Shown here: one piece after another, positions 34,013 through 46,356 of the stretch
Layout of the letters: every line of letters starts with the position of its first letter
Numbering within the stretch: the first letter of the stretch is position 1
From: Enoplolaimus lenunculus
Lineage: Eukaryota; Nematoda; Enoplea; Enoplida; Thoracostomopsidae
Direction of reading: 5' to 3'
DNA length: 64,000 bases
NCBI GenBank assembly: GCA_030248215.1
Contig: JASANG010003708.1
Coordinates: 186,001-250,000, forward strand
Notes under the pieces: generated by a model
Told to the model about the DNA's origin: nothing
What the model saw: only the letters and a program-made list of their open reading frames with translations
The model's database searches: none
Program-made: the position numbers and the translations under genes

Positions 34013-35654
34013 GATTACAACTGTTGAAAACGATGTTTTGGTTATCCTACGTTGTTTTATCGGTTTGTATGACGTTCTGAAATATTAAGTTTTAGGATAT
34101 TATAAAAACATAACTAAAAAATCGGTCACTTTTCCCGCAATTTTTTGCGTGAAATTGGAATATATTTTTAATACGTCTAAAGTGGGTTCAGAAAATAACT
34201 ACAGCTATTGACGCACTAGCTATATCGTCACTATAATGCATTTAAACAACTGTATTATCGTTGTATTTTAGATACATAGAAAAGATTAAAAAAGAACAAT
34301 TAAAAGGTGCTTATTATCTCAAAGCACCGCAGTTAAAATGCGATTCGTGCTTCCCTGCATATTTCGGTTAATAATACAGTGTTGGTTGCGTGTCATAACT
34401 GTTTTCTTTATCCGAGGTTGCTGATCAAATAGAACGGTATAATTAATATTCTCAAATCTAATTAAGTACCGGACAGGGCCGAGTACCACCCTATACCTTT
34501 ATATAGAGGGGCCTCTCTGAAGGGCCCTTACCATAACTGGTTGAAACAAAGACCGCCGAAGTCTTGAAATGCGACTGGCTTCTTGCTCGCGAGTTTTGAC
34601 ACTAGCCTACATTGCCAATTGTTCTTCTAATGGGTTCACACACTACACAACCCTTAAAAATTTCCGCTCCTCACCAAGTGTGACGCATTTTAAAGATGGT
34701 TCACTTTCTAGATCCGCCATTTTTCAGCTTGTATGTGAAACTATTTGTAGAAAGGTTTCTTCACAGCTATCAAATGCGAGCGTAAGCTAAGACTACCTCA
34801 TATCAAAAACCAAGAAATTTTCAATCCACCTCTGTTTTGGGGGACTCCATTCTGGTGAAATTGTTTAAATTTCAACGATCATTTTGGTTTATTGCAACTG
34901 TTTAAGTAAGCATATTAAACATTTACGAACCATCGTACCTTACATAGCTACGTATGTTTTGCGGATATTATTTAAAGGATGCAGGGAAGTTTTTCTAAAA
35001 TGGATTATTCCAATTCAGAAGCAATCAGGAAGAAAAAAGGTGAAGTAATGTTTACTGTCAATTATTCGAAAATTTTTTACAGTTATGGCCGCGGTTTCGG
35101 AGATCGGAATTTTATACTATACGTTTTTCTACCAAATACCAAAAACCTTCGCTCGAGAATAAGCACGTCCGGTCACAGCAGGGTCTATTTCGTCTAAAGT
35201 TTGTTCTCTTGCGCTGGTTTCGTGTCTACTTAGATGTGCTAAATTTTTCACAGGGTCAACTTCAAAATTTTATGCTTAAAAACGTGCGTAAAAAACTAAT
35301 AGGTCCAAAACGCGTGCCAGCCCTAACGGGTAGCAACGAAATGCAAGCACATCTGTATATGCCATAGGTTGTAATGTTTAGTAGAATTTTGTAACTTAGT
35401 TTGCTTCAGGAATGACCAATGTTGTTTATACATAGCCGCCTTCTTGTAATTATTACTCCCTACAAGATCTCGTCAATCAGATATTCTGCTTTCATGGGCA
35501 ATGTCAGTGCTCAAAGGACCGACATTGTCAGTAATAAAAGGAGGAGATAATAATGTAAGTCTTTTTAAAGGAATATTTTGTCAGTTTCTTGCACGGTTGT
35601 TTTCCAAATATCGGGATGGGACAGATTCGAAAACTTTGGAAAAAATATATATAC
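34013..35654. other. No confident gene between the small membrane protein and CNOT2
   Basis: Probably contains the promoter of the minus-strand gene and perhaps 5' exons of CNOT2. A short frame at 34979-35039 (MQGSFSKMDYSNSEAIRKKK then G|GTGAAG) has an ATG and a donor, but its phase does not match the exon at 36395 directly. Nothing else stands out. Confidence 0.35.
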
Positions 35655-35662
35655 CTATACGA

Positions 35663-36035
35663 CAGGGTGCAACCGGAATTCCGGTTCCGGCATTTTTTCA
35701 CCTTCCGGTTCCGGTTCCGGTAAATTTTTACCGGATTTAAAAATTCCGGTATTATAATTTGGCCGTTTCTTAACTTTGCTAATTTTTAAGAATCTCTTTT
35801 GAAAGCCACTTGTACTCCGAATATAAGTCATTGATGGTGGATTTCACTTCAGTCGATGATGAAAATCTAAAATACAACAAATAAAGTAAATACCTATGTT
35901 CGACTAAGGTTATTTCACAAATAATAGAGCAAAAATAAGATTTTTTGGTGAAATGCATTTTTCACTTTCCGGTTCCGGTTCCGGTAAAATTTTCAAATTC
36001 CGGTTCCGGTAAATTGTAATTCCGGTTGCACCCTG
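35663..36035. mobile_element. hAT-like element (373 bp) with 8-bp target duplication
   Basis: CTATACGA occurs immediately left (35655-35662) and right (36036-36043). Ends CAGGGTGCAACCGGAATT and AATTCCGGTTGCACCCTG are perfect inverses. Next to each end is a run of CCGGTTCCGGTTCCGG. An 8-bp duplication and CAGGG ends fit the hAT superfamily. The intact duplication indicates a fairly recent insertion. Non-autonomous. Related ends occur at 29788, 39505-39720, 47538 and 53475. Confidence 0.9.
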
Positions 36036-36394
36036 CTATACGAACATGTGAAAAATTTCTGAAATCAACGGGTGCAGGGCTGTGTTGCAGGCATGCTAAA
36101 CTGGGCAGTGGGTTGTGATGAATTTGATGGAATTTGTAATAAAAGGATGAAGTTAGCTTATGGTTGTCTGTGTCACCAGGTTTTGGTGACAAGAAATTTT
36201 TAACACTACTCAGAAGATGAAACATCGCTATTTTAATGATTTCCGTTTGAAAATGAAAACCACCAAACCTAAAAACAGAAATGAACTGACTGGTATATAC
36301 TACGTATGTACGTTATTTGTTTCTTTTACACATTTTCAAGAACCAATGTATTGAATGGATGTATATATATGTATGGCTGCATGTTTTATTTCAG

Positions 36395-39300
36395 ATGGTC
36401 GCAGGTCCTCAGTTTAATTCGTATGGTGGTTTATCTCAAGGTTAGCATAAAAAGCTTCTTAATCTCTGGTTCGTCGTTTTGAAACTGCCACAAATTTTGA
36501 GCAAAGCTTTTGCGAACAATATATAACTAAATAAGATTGAAACGAGGAACAGGAATATTTTACGTACAAAATTTCGGATCGAAATCAATTTTTTTAAACC
36601 TGTCGTTTTCGATTTTTGCACGAACTTTCAGCTGTCTATATCTGTTGTATTGTTGTGCGTTAGCTATACGAAGAAATTAAACTCGGCAAATTAATTCAAA
36701 GTGTGTGCGTATATATATGCTCTATTCAGGTTGCAACCGAAATTTTACGTAGTCCCGCTATGGAAATATGGTATGTATTTTCACTATTCGGTAAGGGAAC
36801 GCACTTTTCACCGATTGTGGGTTTATTATAACAGGACGCGTGCATTTACACTTCTAGGCTTCGGCAGTTCAGGTACTGGTTTTGGTGCTGTAACTCCTGC
36901 TGCTAAAACGAACGTTTTCACAAACGCAGCAACGGTTCATTCTTCATCAACCTCATTATCGTCACCGTCAACAATATTAACAACTACCACACCACCAACA
37001 GCAGGGTTTGGTAGTATCGGTGCCACAGCCGACCAGTTAATAACAGCAACGACAAATTCTGGGTTGTCTAGTGAAGTTCGGCAGCTATCTCCGGTGTCCA
37101 CAATAAACGGTGTCAATATTGGAGTTGACAGCTATAATAATAATAATATGAGCTCAATTGGAGGGTCTGGCTTGATGACGAAGCTCACACCGTCTAGCAT
37201 TTCGGTGAGCAGCGTAGGAGGAACTCTGCAAACAACTGAAATAGCGGCATCATCAACAATTAATAATCGATCTCTTACACTTATCTCGCCGACAATTACC
37301 GGTAATGTGATTAGCGCTAGTGGCAATGGCAATGGTAGTTTTAGTGACTCTAGTAGAATTAGTAATGCCGCTAGCAGTAACAACATTAGTGCAACTACGG
37401 CGGGATCTGTGACATCAAGTACAAATACTATGATCACCAATGCTGGTATCACTTCGTGTGGACTAATCGATTCGGCCGCAATCGGCCATGGAACGCAGCA
37501 CGATCTTGGTGTTACTGGATTGTCGGCCGAGATGACAGCGCCAAGATCTGATCTGACGACAGCTAGCCAATTTCGTCAAAGGTGAGCGACCTTGCGAGAT
37601 AAATGGTTTCGTTTTTCCTGGTTTTGCTAGTGTGTAATTCATTCAGTATCTGTTCAATTTAATATTGTAGTAACCAAATGAGCTAAACCACACATACATA
37701 ACTTATTTTGGTCGTGGAAGATTGTAAGTCAATTTAACTGTAAATTGCAGGTTAGTGAAGCGTATAAAGTTTAGGACTGTGGCCAGGCGTTCATAATGTA
37801 CGTACTCTTATGGCAAAACTATTGCAAATTTCGAGTACCGAAAACGTACATGAATATGAAATATATACGTACGTAATATGTAGAATTTTTTAGTTTCATT
37901 AAAATACATGTTTCAACACGCGGCGTGCGATATCACCCTTTCTATGCATTTTAGGTCTCAAATGGACAATTTAAGTAGTAGTCAATTCGGGTATAATACC
38001 TCTGGCATCACTCTGTCATCAAGCAATAACTTCAACAAATTGGGACAAATGGGTATGTTGCTAGTTATTTTTGCCTACCATCACATATAACCTGATCTAG
38101 GTACATATTCTCAAATGTGTATTACAACTATCATCAGTTAGTAATAGGTTTTCAAATTCATATACTATTGCAGTTGTTTAACTCAAAATTGGTACAGAAG
38201 TAGAGCAAATCATATACGAAAAACGTTCTAAATTTTGAACGTCAGCATTCACTGTTTCGAGACTTACAAGACCTATCACCGACTTGTGAAAGGTGCTGCA
38301 CACGTTTGAGAATAGGGGTTTTAAAGTAGTGAAATTTTGTAGTGCTTCACATACGTATCTATTCAGTACGTATTGTTTGCAAGCATTTTTTGACATCGTA
38401 ACCTTGTTTCTTATTAAGTATGCTTCTTCTGCAATCCTTAATGTCAATTTCTTTTATAGCTCTGAACTGATATTTTTGAGCGAAGCTCGGAGTTTCGCGA
38501 AGCGTTTTATGTTTTGTACTCTGGGGTCGAAATCCGAAAAGAATCTCAAGAATGGCTGAACCGATTTTGATGAAATTTTGTTGTTTAAAAGCCAATTATC
38601 CTGCAGTGTTAACCTCGCATTTAAGTTTTAAAATTTCATGCCGTTTATTAGCTACAGGCTAATTTGCATAATTAATTAAGCATAAATTAGGACTTTCTAC
38701 ATTATTTCACTAATTATTAAGGTTAAAAGAAATCAAATTTCACCACTAAAGGGTTTTTAGGTGCGAGGAATTTGAGTAAATTGTTTAAAAACCTCCAAAA
38801 CCGATAATTGAATAGTTAGCTAATAGCTAATTTGCATATTAGCTTAATTGACGAGACAAAATGAAGTCTTTTAAATTATTTCAATAAGTATTGAAGTTAC
38901 TAAAGGTTTTGGGTGCGAGGAATCAGAATAGTTGTTTAAAAACCTCTAAAACCGATAATTGAGTAGTTAGCTAATAGATAATTGCATATAAGCATAATTG
39001 ATAAGCCTAAATTAGGCGTTTTTACAATATCTCACTAATTATTAGAGTTACAAGCAATCTAACTTCAGCAATAATGGATTTTTGGGTGCGAGGAATGTAA
39101 ATAAATTGTCTACAAACCCTCAAAACCGATACCGAATAGTTAGCTAATAGCTAATTTGCATATTAACTTAATTGATAAGACAAACTTAGGACTTTTCAAA
39201 TTATTTAAATAATTATTAGGGTGACGCATATTACCTTAATTGTTTACGTGTGTTTGAGCTTCGCTCAATAAATATAGTCTCACTACGACTGGTAATTTTC

Positions 39301-42300
39301 TTGATTTTAGGTTTCGATGGGCCATGCGTAACCAACGAAATGTCTGGTAAGTCAGTTTAACGGTTTTACCAATATAACTGCAAACTTTGAATTTTGGTCG
39401 GTGGACATTAAGATATTTACTAAAAATGACGATAAAAATTAAATAGATTTCATTTGTATAGTACGTACATAAACCTTGACAATTGCCGAAAATAAACCGT
39501 CGAAGGTAGATTGGGCTTCCGTGAATTATAAACATCTAAAATACAGCAGATAGAGTGAATACGTATCTCCAACTAAGGGTTATTTCACCAGTAATATAGC
39601 AAAAAAGAAAATTAAAACGACTTTTCGATGGCTTCTATTTTTCATTCTCCGTATACGGTTCCGTTTTCGATAATTTTTTCAAATTCTAGTTCTGGTAAAT
39701 TGAAATCCGGTTGCGCCCTGCTTTCCATTTCAGTTTCGCAATCGTAAGAGTTTCATTTTGGTTTTGTCGTGATTTTTTTGCTGTTTCATATATATGTAAT
39801 CTCGACTTGATTGCAAAAATATGGAGCTTAGGAGTACACGGTACACTCTGTTTTATGTTTAACTTTTTTTTGCTTAGTAGCGTGTATGTCGTGGACTAAA
39901 CTGCTATTCAGCTCCATTCTTAATTGACCTAGGCTTATCTGTTAACCTGAGCGATCAGCAGTTCAGCCTAGGCCAAATAGCAGTCGGGAAATTTATCCAG
40001 TAATACAGTAGAACCAACAGCAACGTTGACTAGTTGTCCTTAACGCGACGGATAGTGTAAGTAAATTTGAGTAGATAGTCAATTTAATAACAGTTTATCC
40101 TCTCCAAACTGTTACTATATACGTACATAGAATAGCAGATTGGCCTACGCCGTAGTAATTGGCCTGAATGACAGATTGACCTTACGTACGACATATATAT
40201 TGTTGTACTTTAGTTCACAATGCTAACAGCAATACCGGTAAGCCATCAAGTATGTCTGCAACAACAGATGTAATTAAATCAATGCTTTTTGCGGGAACGG
40301 AGCGATCGGGCAGTAATTTGCTAGCGAACGCTGTTGGCGATATAGGATTTGGCGTTTCCAGCAATTCAGCTACTTCTGGCAATGTGCTTAGTGGCAGCAT
40401 TATGGGTGTGTTGGGTGCCGGAACGGGGAGCGGAACGACGAACGACAAAGTATCGAATGGTGTTGTAATGGCGCATCAGCAGCAGCAGCAGCAACAACAA
40501 CAACATCATCAACAACAACAACAAGGAGTACAACATCAAATTAATGGTCTACATGTGTTTTCGACAGCGTATTTGGGGTCTCTGGGTGGTAATTCGGCAG
40601 CTGGCGGAGGCCGAAGTTCGACACCTTTCGCACCCATTGGCGGAAGCGGAACGTTTGGAAGAAGTGAGGATGGTGCTATGTTATTGTTTTAGTGAAAGTG
40701 TAATGCTTAGTATTAGCGCTAGTGAGGAAATTCACGAACAGAACATTTTGATCCCTCCAGAAAGAAAATTTTGTAATACGATTTTTACAATTTTTAAAAT
40801 AAATGATGGGTTTTCCTGCAATGTGCTTTTTGTGGGCGCATGCATTGACATAAGTTTTCAAACTGGAGCCCACGCAGATTATTTTGTTCATCCGTCGTTG
40901 GCTCATCTAAAAAGTTGGTAAAACACTTACCGTTTTGTGAAAAGTTTTATTTTAGCATACGTAATGCTAGACTTTGTTCTAAGATACAAATAACAGTGAA
41001 AGTGCACTATTTGAGTACCCCCGGGCCCCGGAAACTCGCAATTTTTAAAAAATATAACGCATAGTTCATCTATAGACACTTTCGAAGCAATGTTTATTCT
41101 TTACAAAAGGGCGTCATATCTGATAACTGGCTATTGTTATTAGGACAAATCTGCAACACAATACAAATACACTTATATGTTTTTTGCGCACAAGCCGTTT
41201 TGCCCGTGATAGGTTTCGGATTATTCTTTTTAATCCTAGGTGCTCTTTCAAAGGACTAGCAGAAGTTTACATCCACATTACTGTTTATTATTTTCCTGAA
41301 CTGCGTGAAAAATCCAGTAGAATGTGTTGTGTTTCAGATTTGCGAATATCTGAAATTAAATAACCACCGTGAAATGGAGTCGAAATCCAATGTATTTAAG
41401 AATGCTTGGACTCACAGCGCTTTGTATCCGGAATTTTCGCAGTGGGTGTGTGCTTTCCCAAAAGATCAACATTGTTAGATACATATAAACAAGCTTTTCA
41501 ATCAGGGAAAATGTTCTTGTTTTTACAAAAAATCAGGGAAGTTGCTAACCTGAGATATATGCAATATATACTTTCAGGTCCAAATGAAGCTGGTGCTGAA
41601 CTGCAATATCAGTCATCTCAGCTGCAACAACAACCCTTGCATCAACAACATCAACAACAAGACCAGCAACTTGGTGTGCCAAGTTCTCTCTATAACAATT
41701 CGAATAGCCGAAACGCTAACTCGTGCAGTAGCGATAGTAGCGGTTGGATGTCGGTGGGAGCTGGAGGAGGAACACATCAATCACTCAACAGTAATGCTTT
41801 AAATACTGGAGCACTTCATCAACAGCATCGTCAACTCAATGGTACCGGGGCTGGGTTTCACATGCCAGTTATAGGCAATAGCGGCACTGGCACGTCAGTC
41901 GGATTTGGCATTGGTGCACCGTATAATAATTCAACGACTAGCGGAGGCCTGGAAGCACAAAATTCTGATCTGGGTTTAGCAGGAAATCAACAACCACAGC
42001 AGCGTTTGTCGTCGAATTATTTTAATGTTAACAGCAGTAATGGTACCAATACTGATACAAATAATGCAGCAGTGCTTTATAATACAGCGAGTAATAATAG
42101 CAGTAGTATAAGTTCATTGACCTCTGGTAGCCAAAGCGCCGGAAGTACGACGGCGACCGGCAGTACGGAGCCAGTGCGAATGTTACATTCCTCGGGGAGC
42201 GCAAATAGCAGTAGCGGTAGTGCGACAAACAGCGGAACAAGAGGTGGTACCCCAGGAGGGTTTGGTACGACGACTGGGCCCGGTGGCGGTGCGGGCCATT

Positions 42301-45300
42301 TGAAAGAGTTTGTTGATTGGACAGCTTCATGTAAGTTGGAACTTGGGATATTTTATTTAGTGTATATAGTGTTTTAACTGACTACAAATTAACGAATGCT
42401 GCTGAGGTCAGCTAGCGATTGAATTTAAAATATACAGGGCCAGAAAGTGAAAATAAAACCACGAAACGCGAGTTTTTTGGATTTTTAGCAGTGTGTAGGC
42501 GCATATGTTTTTATTCTGGTATTCTGCGCCATTGTTCAGTAAGTTTTACGTGGTTGATTAGGGTTCTAGTCGAACTTTGGGACGTGCTTTCGTTTTCACC
42601 AAAATGGTTTACACCTTTGATATGTCGTCCTAATACCATCTGGTTTTGTTTGCAGTTCAGTTGGTTGATATTGAGAACTTGTACAACTATGCTAATATTA
42701 CTGAGAAGAATTTATTTTCAAAAGGTAAGTGCAAACAATTTTTTGTAAGACTAGAATTCATTGTTCGCAATTTGTCTTTTAGCGGGACTAACTAACAGTA
42801 ACAGTGCCAACAAAGCTAAACAAGAGTTCCAAATCAAAAGCGAAGACTTTCCTGCGCTACAAGGCTCACAAGATTCGTCTGCTAAAACAGATGCAACTGG
42901 AGAAGATGCTGTAAGTTTCCTAGAATATTGAGGCACCAATGATAACTTTGAATTCATTTTGATTGTTTCCGTCAACTCTGGCGTTAATATAATGTGTTGT
43001 AACTGTAGGACATGTAAACAAATAAAGTAAACAATACACTTGAACAAATTGTCTTGTCTGATGAAACATTTTGAATTCATCAGAATGCCTTTCTGCATCG
43101 CATTTTTTTCTGGTTTTCTAGCTGCTTTCTCGTGCAGCTGGTGGTTCTAGCAGCGGTAATTCTTTGTCAACAACTGGAACTGCAGCGATTGGTTCAGGCA
43201 GAGGAGACGAACGATATTCGGGTAATGATAAATACGCGAGAGATAATCGTACTACTCAGGTTGTTGTGGTGGGTGATTCATTAAAAGATGACCAACGAGC
43301 GCGTGGCGGTGGCGTGCTGACTTCGCCTGATGGTAATTGTTTACTACAAAATTTCGAGTAAATAGAAGTAATGGAAAAGACGCTATAAATTAGCAAGGCT
43401 ATCGTATTCATGGAATAGATTAAGATTTTTCGAAATAACTTATACAAGTATAGTATATGTTGTATGATTGGAATTGTGCCGTTGACCCGCTCAGCTGTCT
43501 AAGTATAAAGTATACCCGGGTGTGCTAAACTCTCAATTTACAAAATCTATCTAAATCTATTAAGTTTGAAGAAAATTTTACGTAACTGTAAAATTTGCAT
43601 TTGTGTGCATATGCATATATACTAAACTTTATGGTTTGGATACAAGTGTTTAACTTGCAGCAGCTGCTCTAGTGCATGTTGGTTGTTTATAGTGCTTAAA
43701 TACGAGCTCGTTTGCAGTTTGTGTAAAATGAGCGAATATTGGGATATAATTTTACAGGAACTGTGACAAATATTCCTCCGGGTATGATCCGTGATCAATA
43801 CGGCGTCATTGGGATGCTCACTCTGTTGCGTTCGCTTGAAGCGCAGCCGTCTTTAGTCAGCCTTGCCGTCGGTTTAGACCTCACTAGTCTTGGCCTCAAT
43901 CTGAGTGCAACCGAGTATGTATTGTAATGTGTAATTGTTTTAATTTGTTGTTCAGGATTTTAGATCTATATATTGTTAAGGTAGTGTCATGAACATAGTT
44001 AGCACGCTAAGTTTTATGGTTGTTGGGTCTGTCGATTTGTATCATTTTGTGTTTAAGGGAGATTTGAAAATCTTTTTGACGAGAATATTCCTTTGTACGC
44101 TTTTTAATTCGCGTTCTATGTCTTGCTCTTGCGCACACATTGTAAATAGATCATTTGATTTTGGGAATCACTCTGATTGTCTTGTTATTGATTCTATGAA
44201 GATGTTTCAGCCACTGGCCTTATCAGGATTTTTGCGGATTAGGCGTATATGTAATACGTTTTTCAAGTGGCATCACCTAATTGATTAAGCTAAAAATTAA
44301 GCTGTCTTCAAGACATCATCAAAAGGCAACCACTCTGGGATGGTCACGGGTCGGCGAATAGTTGTGATTTTTTTATCTGATGGTGAAAGGAGTTTGTTTT
44401 GTTTCAGACGCAATCTGTTTCAAACATTCGCTGGGCCATGGCAGTCAATGATGTGTCGACCACATGATATCGATATTACTGTTCCGGCCGAGTATTTGAC
44501 AAATACAGCAATTGCGGATAGACTTGCTCCGTTACGTCCTGAACGCTACAGCGACGATGTATTGTTTTTCATGTTTTATATGTTCGTTGGCGATGCAGTT
44601 CAGCTTGCCGCCGCGGCTGCATTGTAAGTTGGTGTCTTGTACTATAGTGGTTACTCTATCGTATGTGTGTATTTGTCATTTCGAACAATAGTCACTGCGG
44701 ATCATTGCGAATATATACAGTTATTTTATGCTTTTCAGCCGGTAATGTGCGATTACAGAGCCGGATGGGTATTTTCTGTCGGAAACGGATATCCGGTTGG
44801 ATATGAAATTTGAGTCTTGTCTCTGAGTAAAGTTTTCTTTTAAGTATGTTTCTAAATGTTCAATTCAGTCGAATATTGATGCATCGTTGTTTTTGATTTG
44901 TTTTACAGATATAGTCGTGATTGGCGTTATTCGAAATCAGATCGCGTTTGGATCACACGTGTGCCTGGAATGCCAACAGTCGAAAAAACGAATACTTACG
45001 AACGAGGGTCTTACTTTATCTTTGATCCTGTGCCATGGAGAAAGGTAAGCCTCCAGTACGGATGTATCTAGAGATGAAGCAAACATTGAATTTGAATATT
45101 CCATTACTCGGTATTAAAATGAATTGTAGTGGTGAACAAGATGTTGGTATAGCACCTGTTTCGTTTGACGATTAAGTTGCCGGAAAAAATTTTGTTTTTA
45201 TTATTCCTTATATTTTTAAATTTTTAAGGTACTCAAACAAATGCGTGTCGATTACGAAATACTCGAAGATAAGCCACCAGTTGTACCACCGCAAGTATCG

Positions 45301-46356
45301 TTCCAACAATTATATGCCTCTTTCAATAATCAACAACAGTCCAATAATGCATTAGCAGATTTGAAAGGCAATTTGTCACATTCAGCACAAATGCAACAGT
45401 TACAACAACAACAACAACAACTGCATCTAGGTAGTGCGTTAGGTGTTGGAACAACTAACTTACAACAACAACAACAACGGCAACAACAATCTACTTTAAT
45501 AGGGAATAGTGGAAATGCGGGCATGTTGCTAGCAGCTGGGCAACTACATCAGCAGCCTCATCATCATCATCAACAACAACAACACCAGCAGTCAATTGAG
45601 CTTAGTTCTGGAAGTTTGGGGGCGACGTCGTCGTCGACAGTTATGACACCAGCAACGATCAGTCGTCCAATGTCAGTTGCTGGAGGGTTAATCAAACCAG
45701 GAAGCTCTGCAGGACTCGGCATGAATAGTCATAGTACCGCGACTGGGTTACTAATGAATCATCATCAGCAGCCACAGCAGCAGCTGCACAGACCACCAAA
45801 TATTGCATTTCCGATGTCGTCTGTGGTGGGAAATGGCTTGAACAACAACAGCATTCAACAACAGATGGCTATCAGTGGTGGTGATAACAGTAGTAGTGCT
45901 AACAGGCAACAAGTAGTAGCATCGTTAAATACGGCAACAGCAGCGACGGGGCTGCCTGTGCCATCGACCGGTTTTACATTTCTGCAACAACAACAACAAC
46001 AACAACAACGCAATGTTGCAGGATTGGTAACGGGCGGCGCTACAAGTAGCCGTGGCTCTGGATTTGGATTTCAGTCGAACAATAGTGGTGCGAGGGGAAC
46101 AACACTTGTTGCTAGTGGAGATTTTGTTGGAGGTGTTGCCGGAACGTCATTGGCCGGCCCTCAAGCGGCATCGGTAGGTTCGCCGTTTTTAAACCCGTCA
46201 GGTGGTATACTTGCGCCTTCGATGGGGGCACCCCCACCGCCGCCAGCAGGAGCAGCCGGAAACGCAGCGGCGCTGTGCAGTTTACCGCCAAGCGGAAGTC
46301 ACCAAGTAACAACTGGGACAGCTGCCATAATATCGAATGGTCAGTCGCCTACGTAG
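36395..46356 (+). CDS. CNOT2: CCR4-NOT complex subunit 2 (NOT2), 12 exons, long Gln-rich form
   Basis: CNOT2 scaffolds the CCR4-NOT deadenylase with CNOT1 and CNOT3, acting in mRNA decay and translational repression. Exons: 36395-36440, 36858-37581, 37955-38052, 39311-39346, 40214-40663, 41578-42330, 42783-42910, 43122-43332, 43758-43914, 44408-44623, 44909-45044, 45229-46356. All junctions are GT-AG and keep phase, totalling 4083 nt = 1360 residues plus stop. Landmarks: EFQIKSEDFPALQG (about 720) and the NOT box (about 816-1005): TNIPPGMIRDQYGVIGMLT, DLTSLGLNL, CRPHDIDITVPAEYLTN, RDWRYSKSDRVWITRVPGM, TNTYERGSYFIFDPVPWRK. Human CNOT2 has 540 residues; here the N-terminal part is a long Ser/Thr/Asn/Gly/Gln region and about 355 Gln/Gly-rich residues follow the NOT box. 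The ATG directly follows an acceptor-like TTTATTTCAG, so 5' exons may be missed. The donor of exon 5 could instead be at 40672, and the 36-nt exon 4 may be optional; both keep frame. Confidence 0.93.
38476..39268. mobile_element. TTGAGCGAAGC-ended element in a CNOT2 intron
   Basis: Ends TTGAGCGAAGC and GCTTCGCTCAA are inverted. The interior contains AACCGATTTTGATGAAATTT and about four degenerate repeats, 150-175 bp apart, each with GTTAGCTAATAGCTAATTTG then CATATTA and a GGTGCGAGGAAT block. It lies between the exons ending 38052 and starting 39311, finishing 42 bp before the latter. A second copy is at 56939-57507. Superfamily not assigned. Confidence 0.75.
39505..39720. mobile_element. Right part of a hAT-like element in a CNOT2 intron
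   Basis: TCTAAAATACAGCAGATAGA, AACTAAGGGTTATTTCACC and the terminal ATCCGGTTGCGCCCTG align with the right half of 35663-36035. The left half is absent and no target duplication can be seen. Confidence 0.65.

Noticed and set aside
34979-35039. First coding exon of CNOT2 (MQGSFSKMDYSNSEAIRKKK)
   Set aside because: It has ATG and a GT donor, but it ends in phase 1 while the exon at 36395 must be read in phase 0; direct joining meets a stop. An extra linking exon would be needed and none was found.
36701-36857. In-frame upstream extension of CNOT2 exon 2
   Set aside because: This part is intronic: a clean acceptor (CACTTCTAG) at 36857 joins in phase to the exon ending at 36440, and the upstream peptide has no Ser/Gly/Thr bias like the exon.
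45330-45524. Minus-strand Cys-rich frame
   Set aside because: Antisense of the CAA/CAG repeats in the CNOT2 last exon; no start context, introns or family match.
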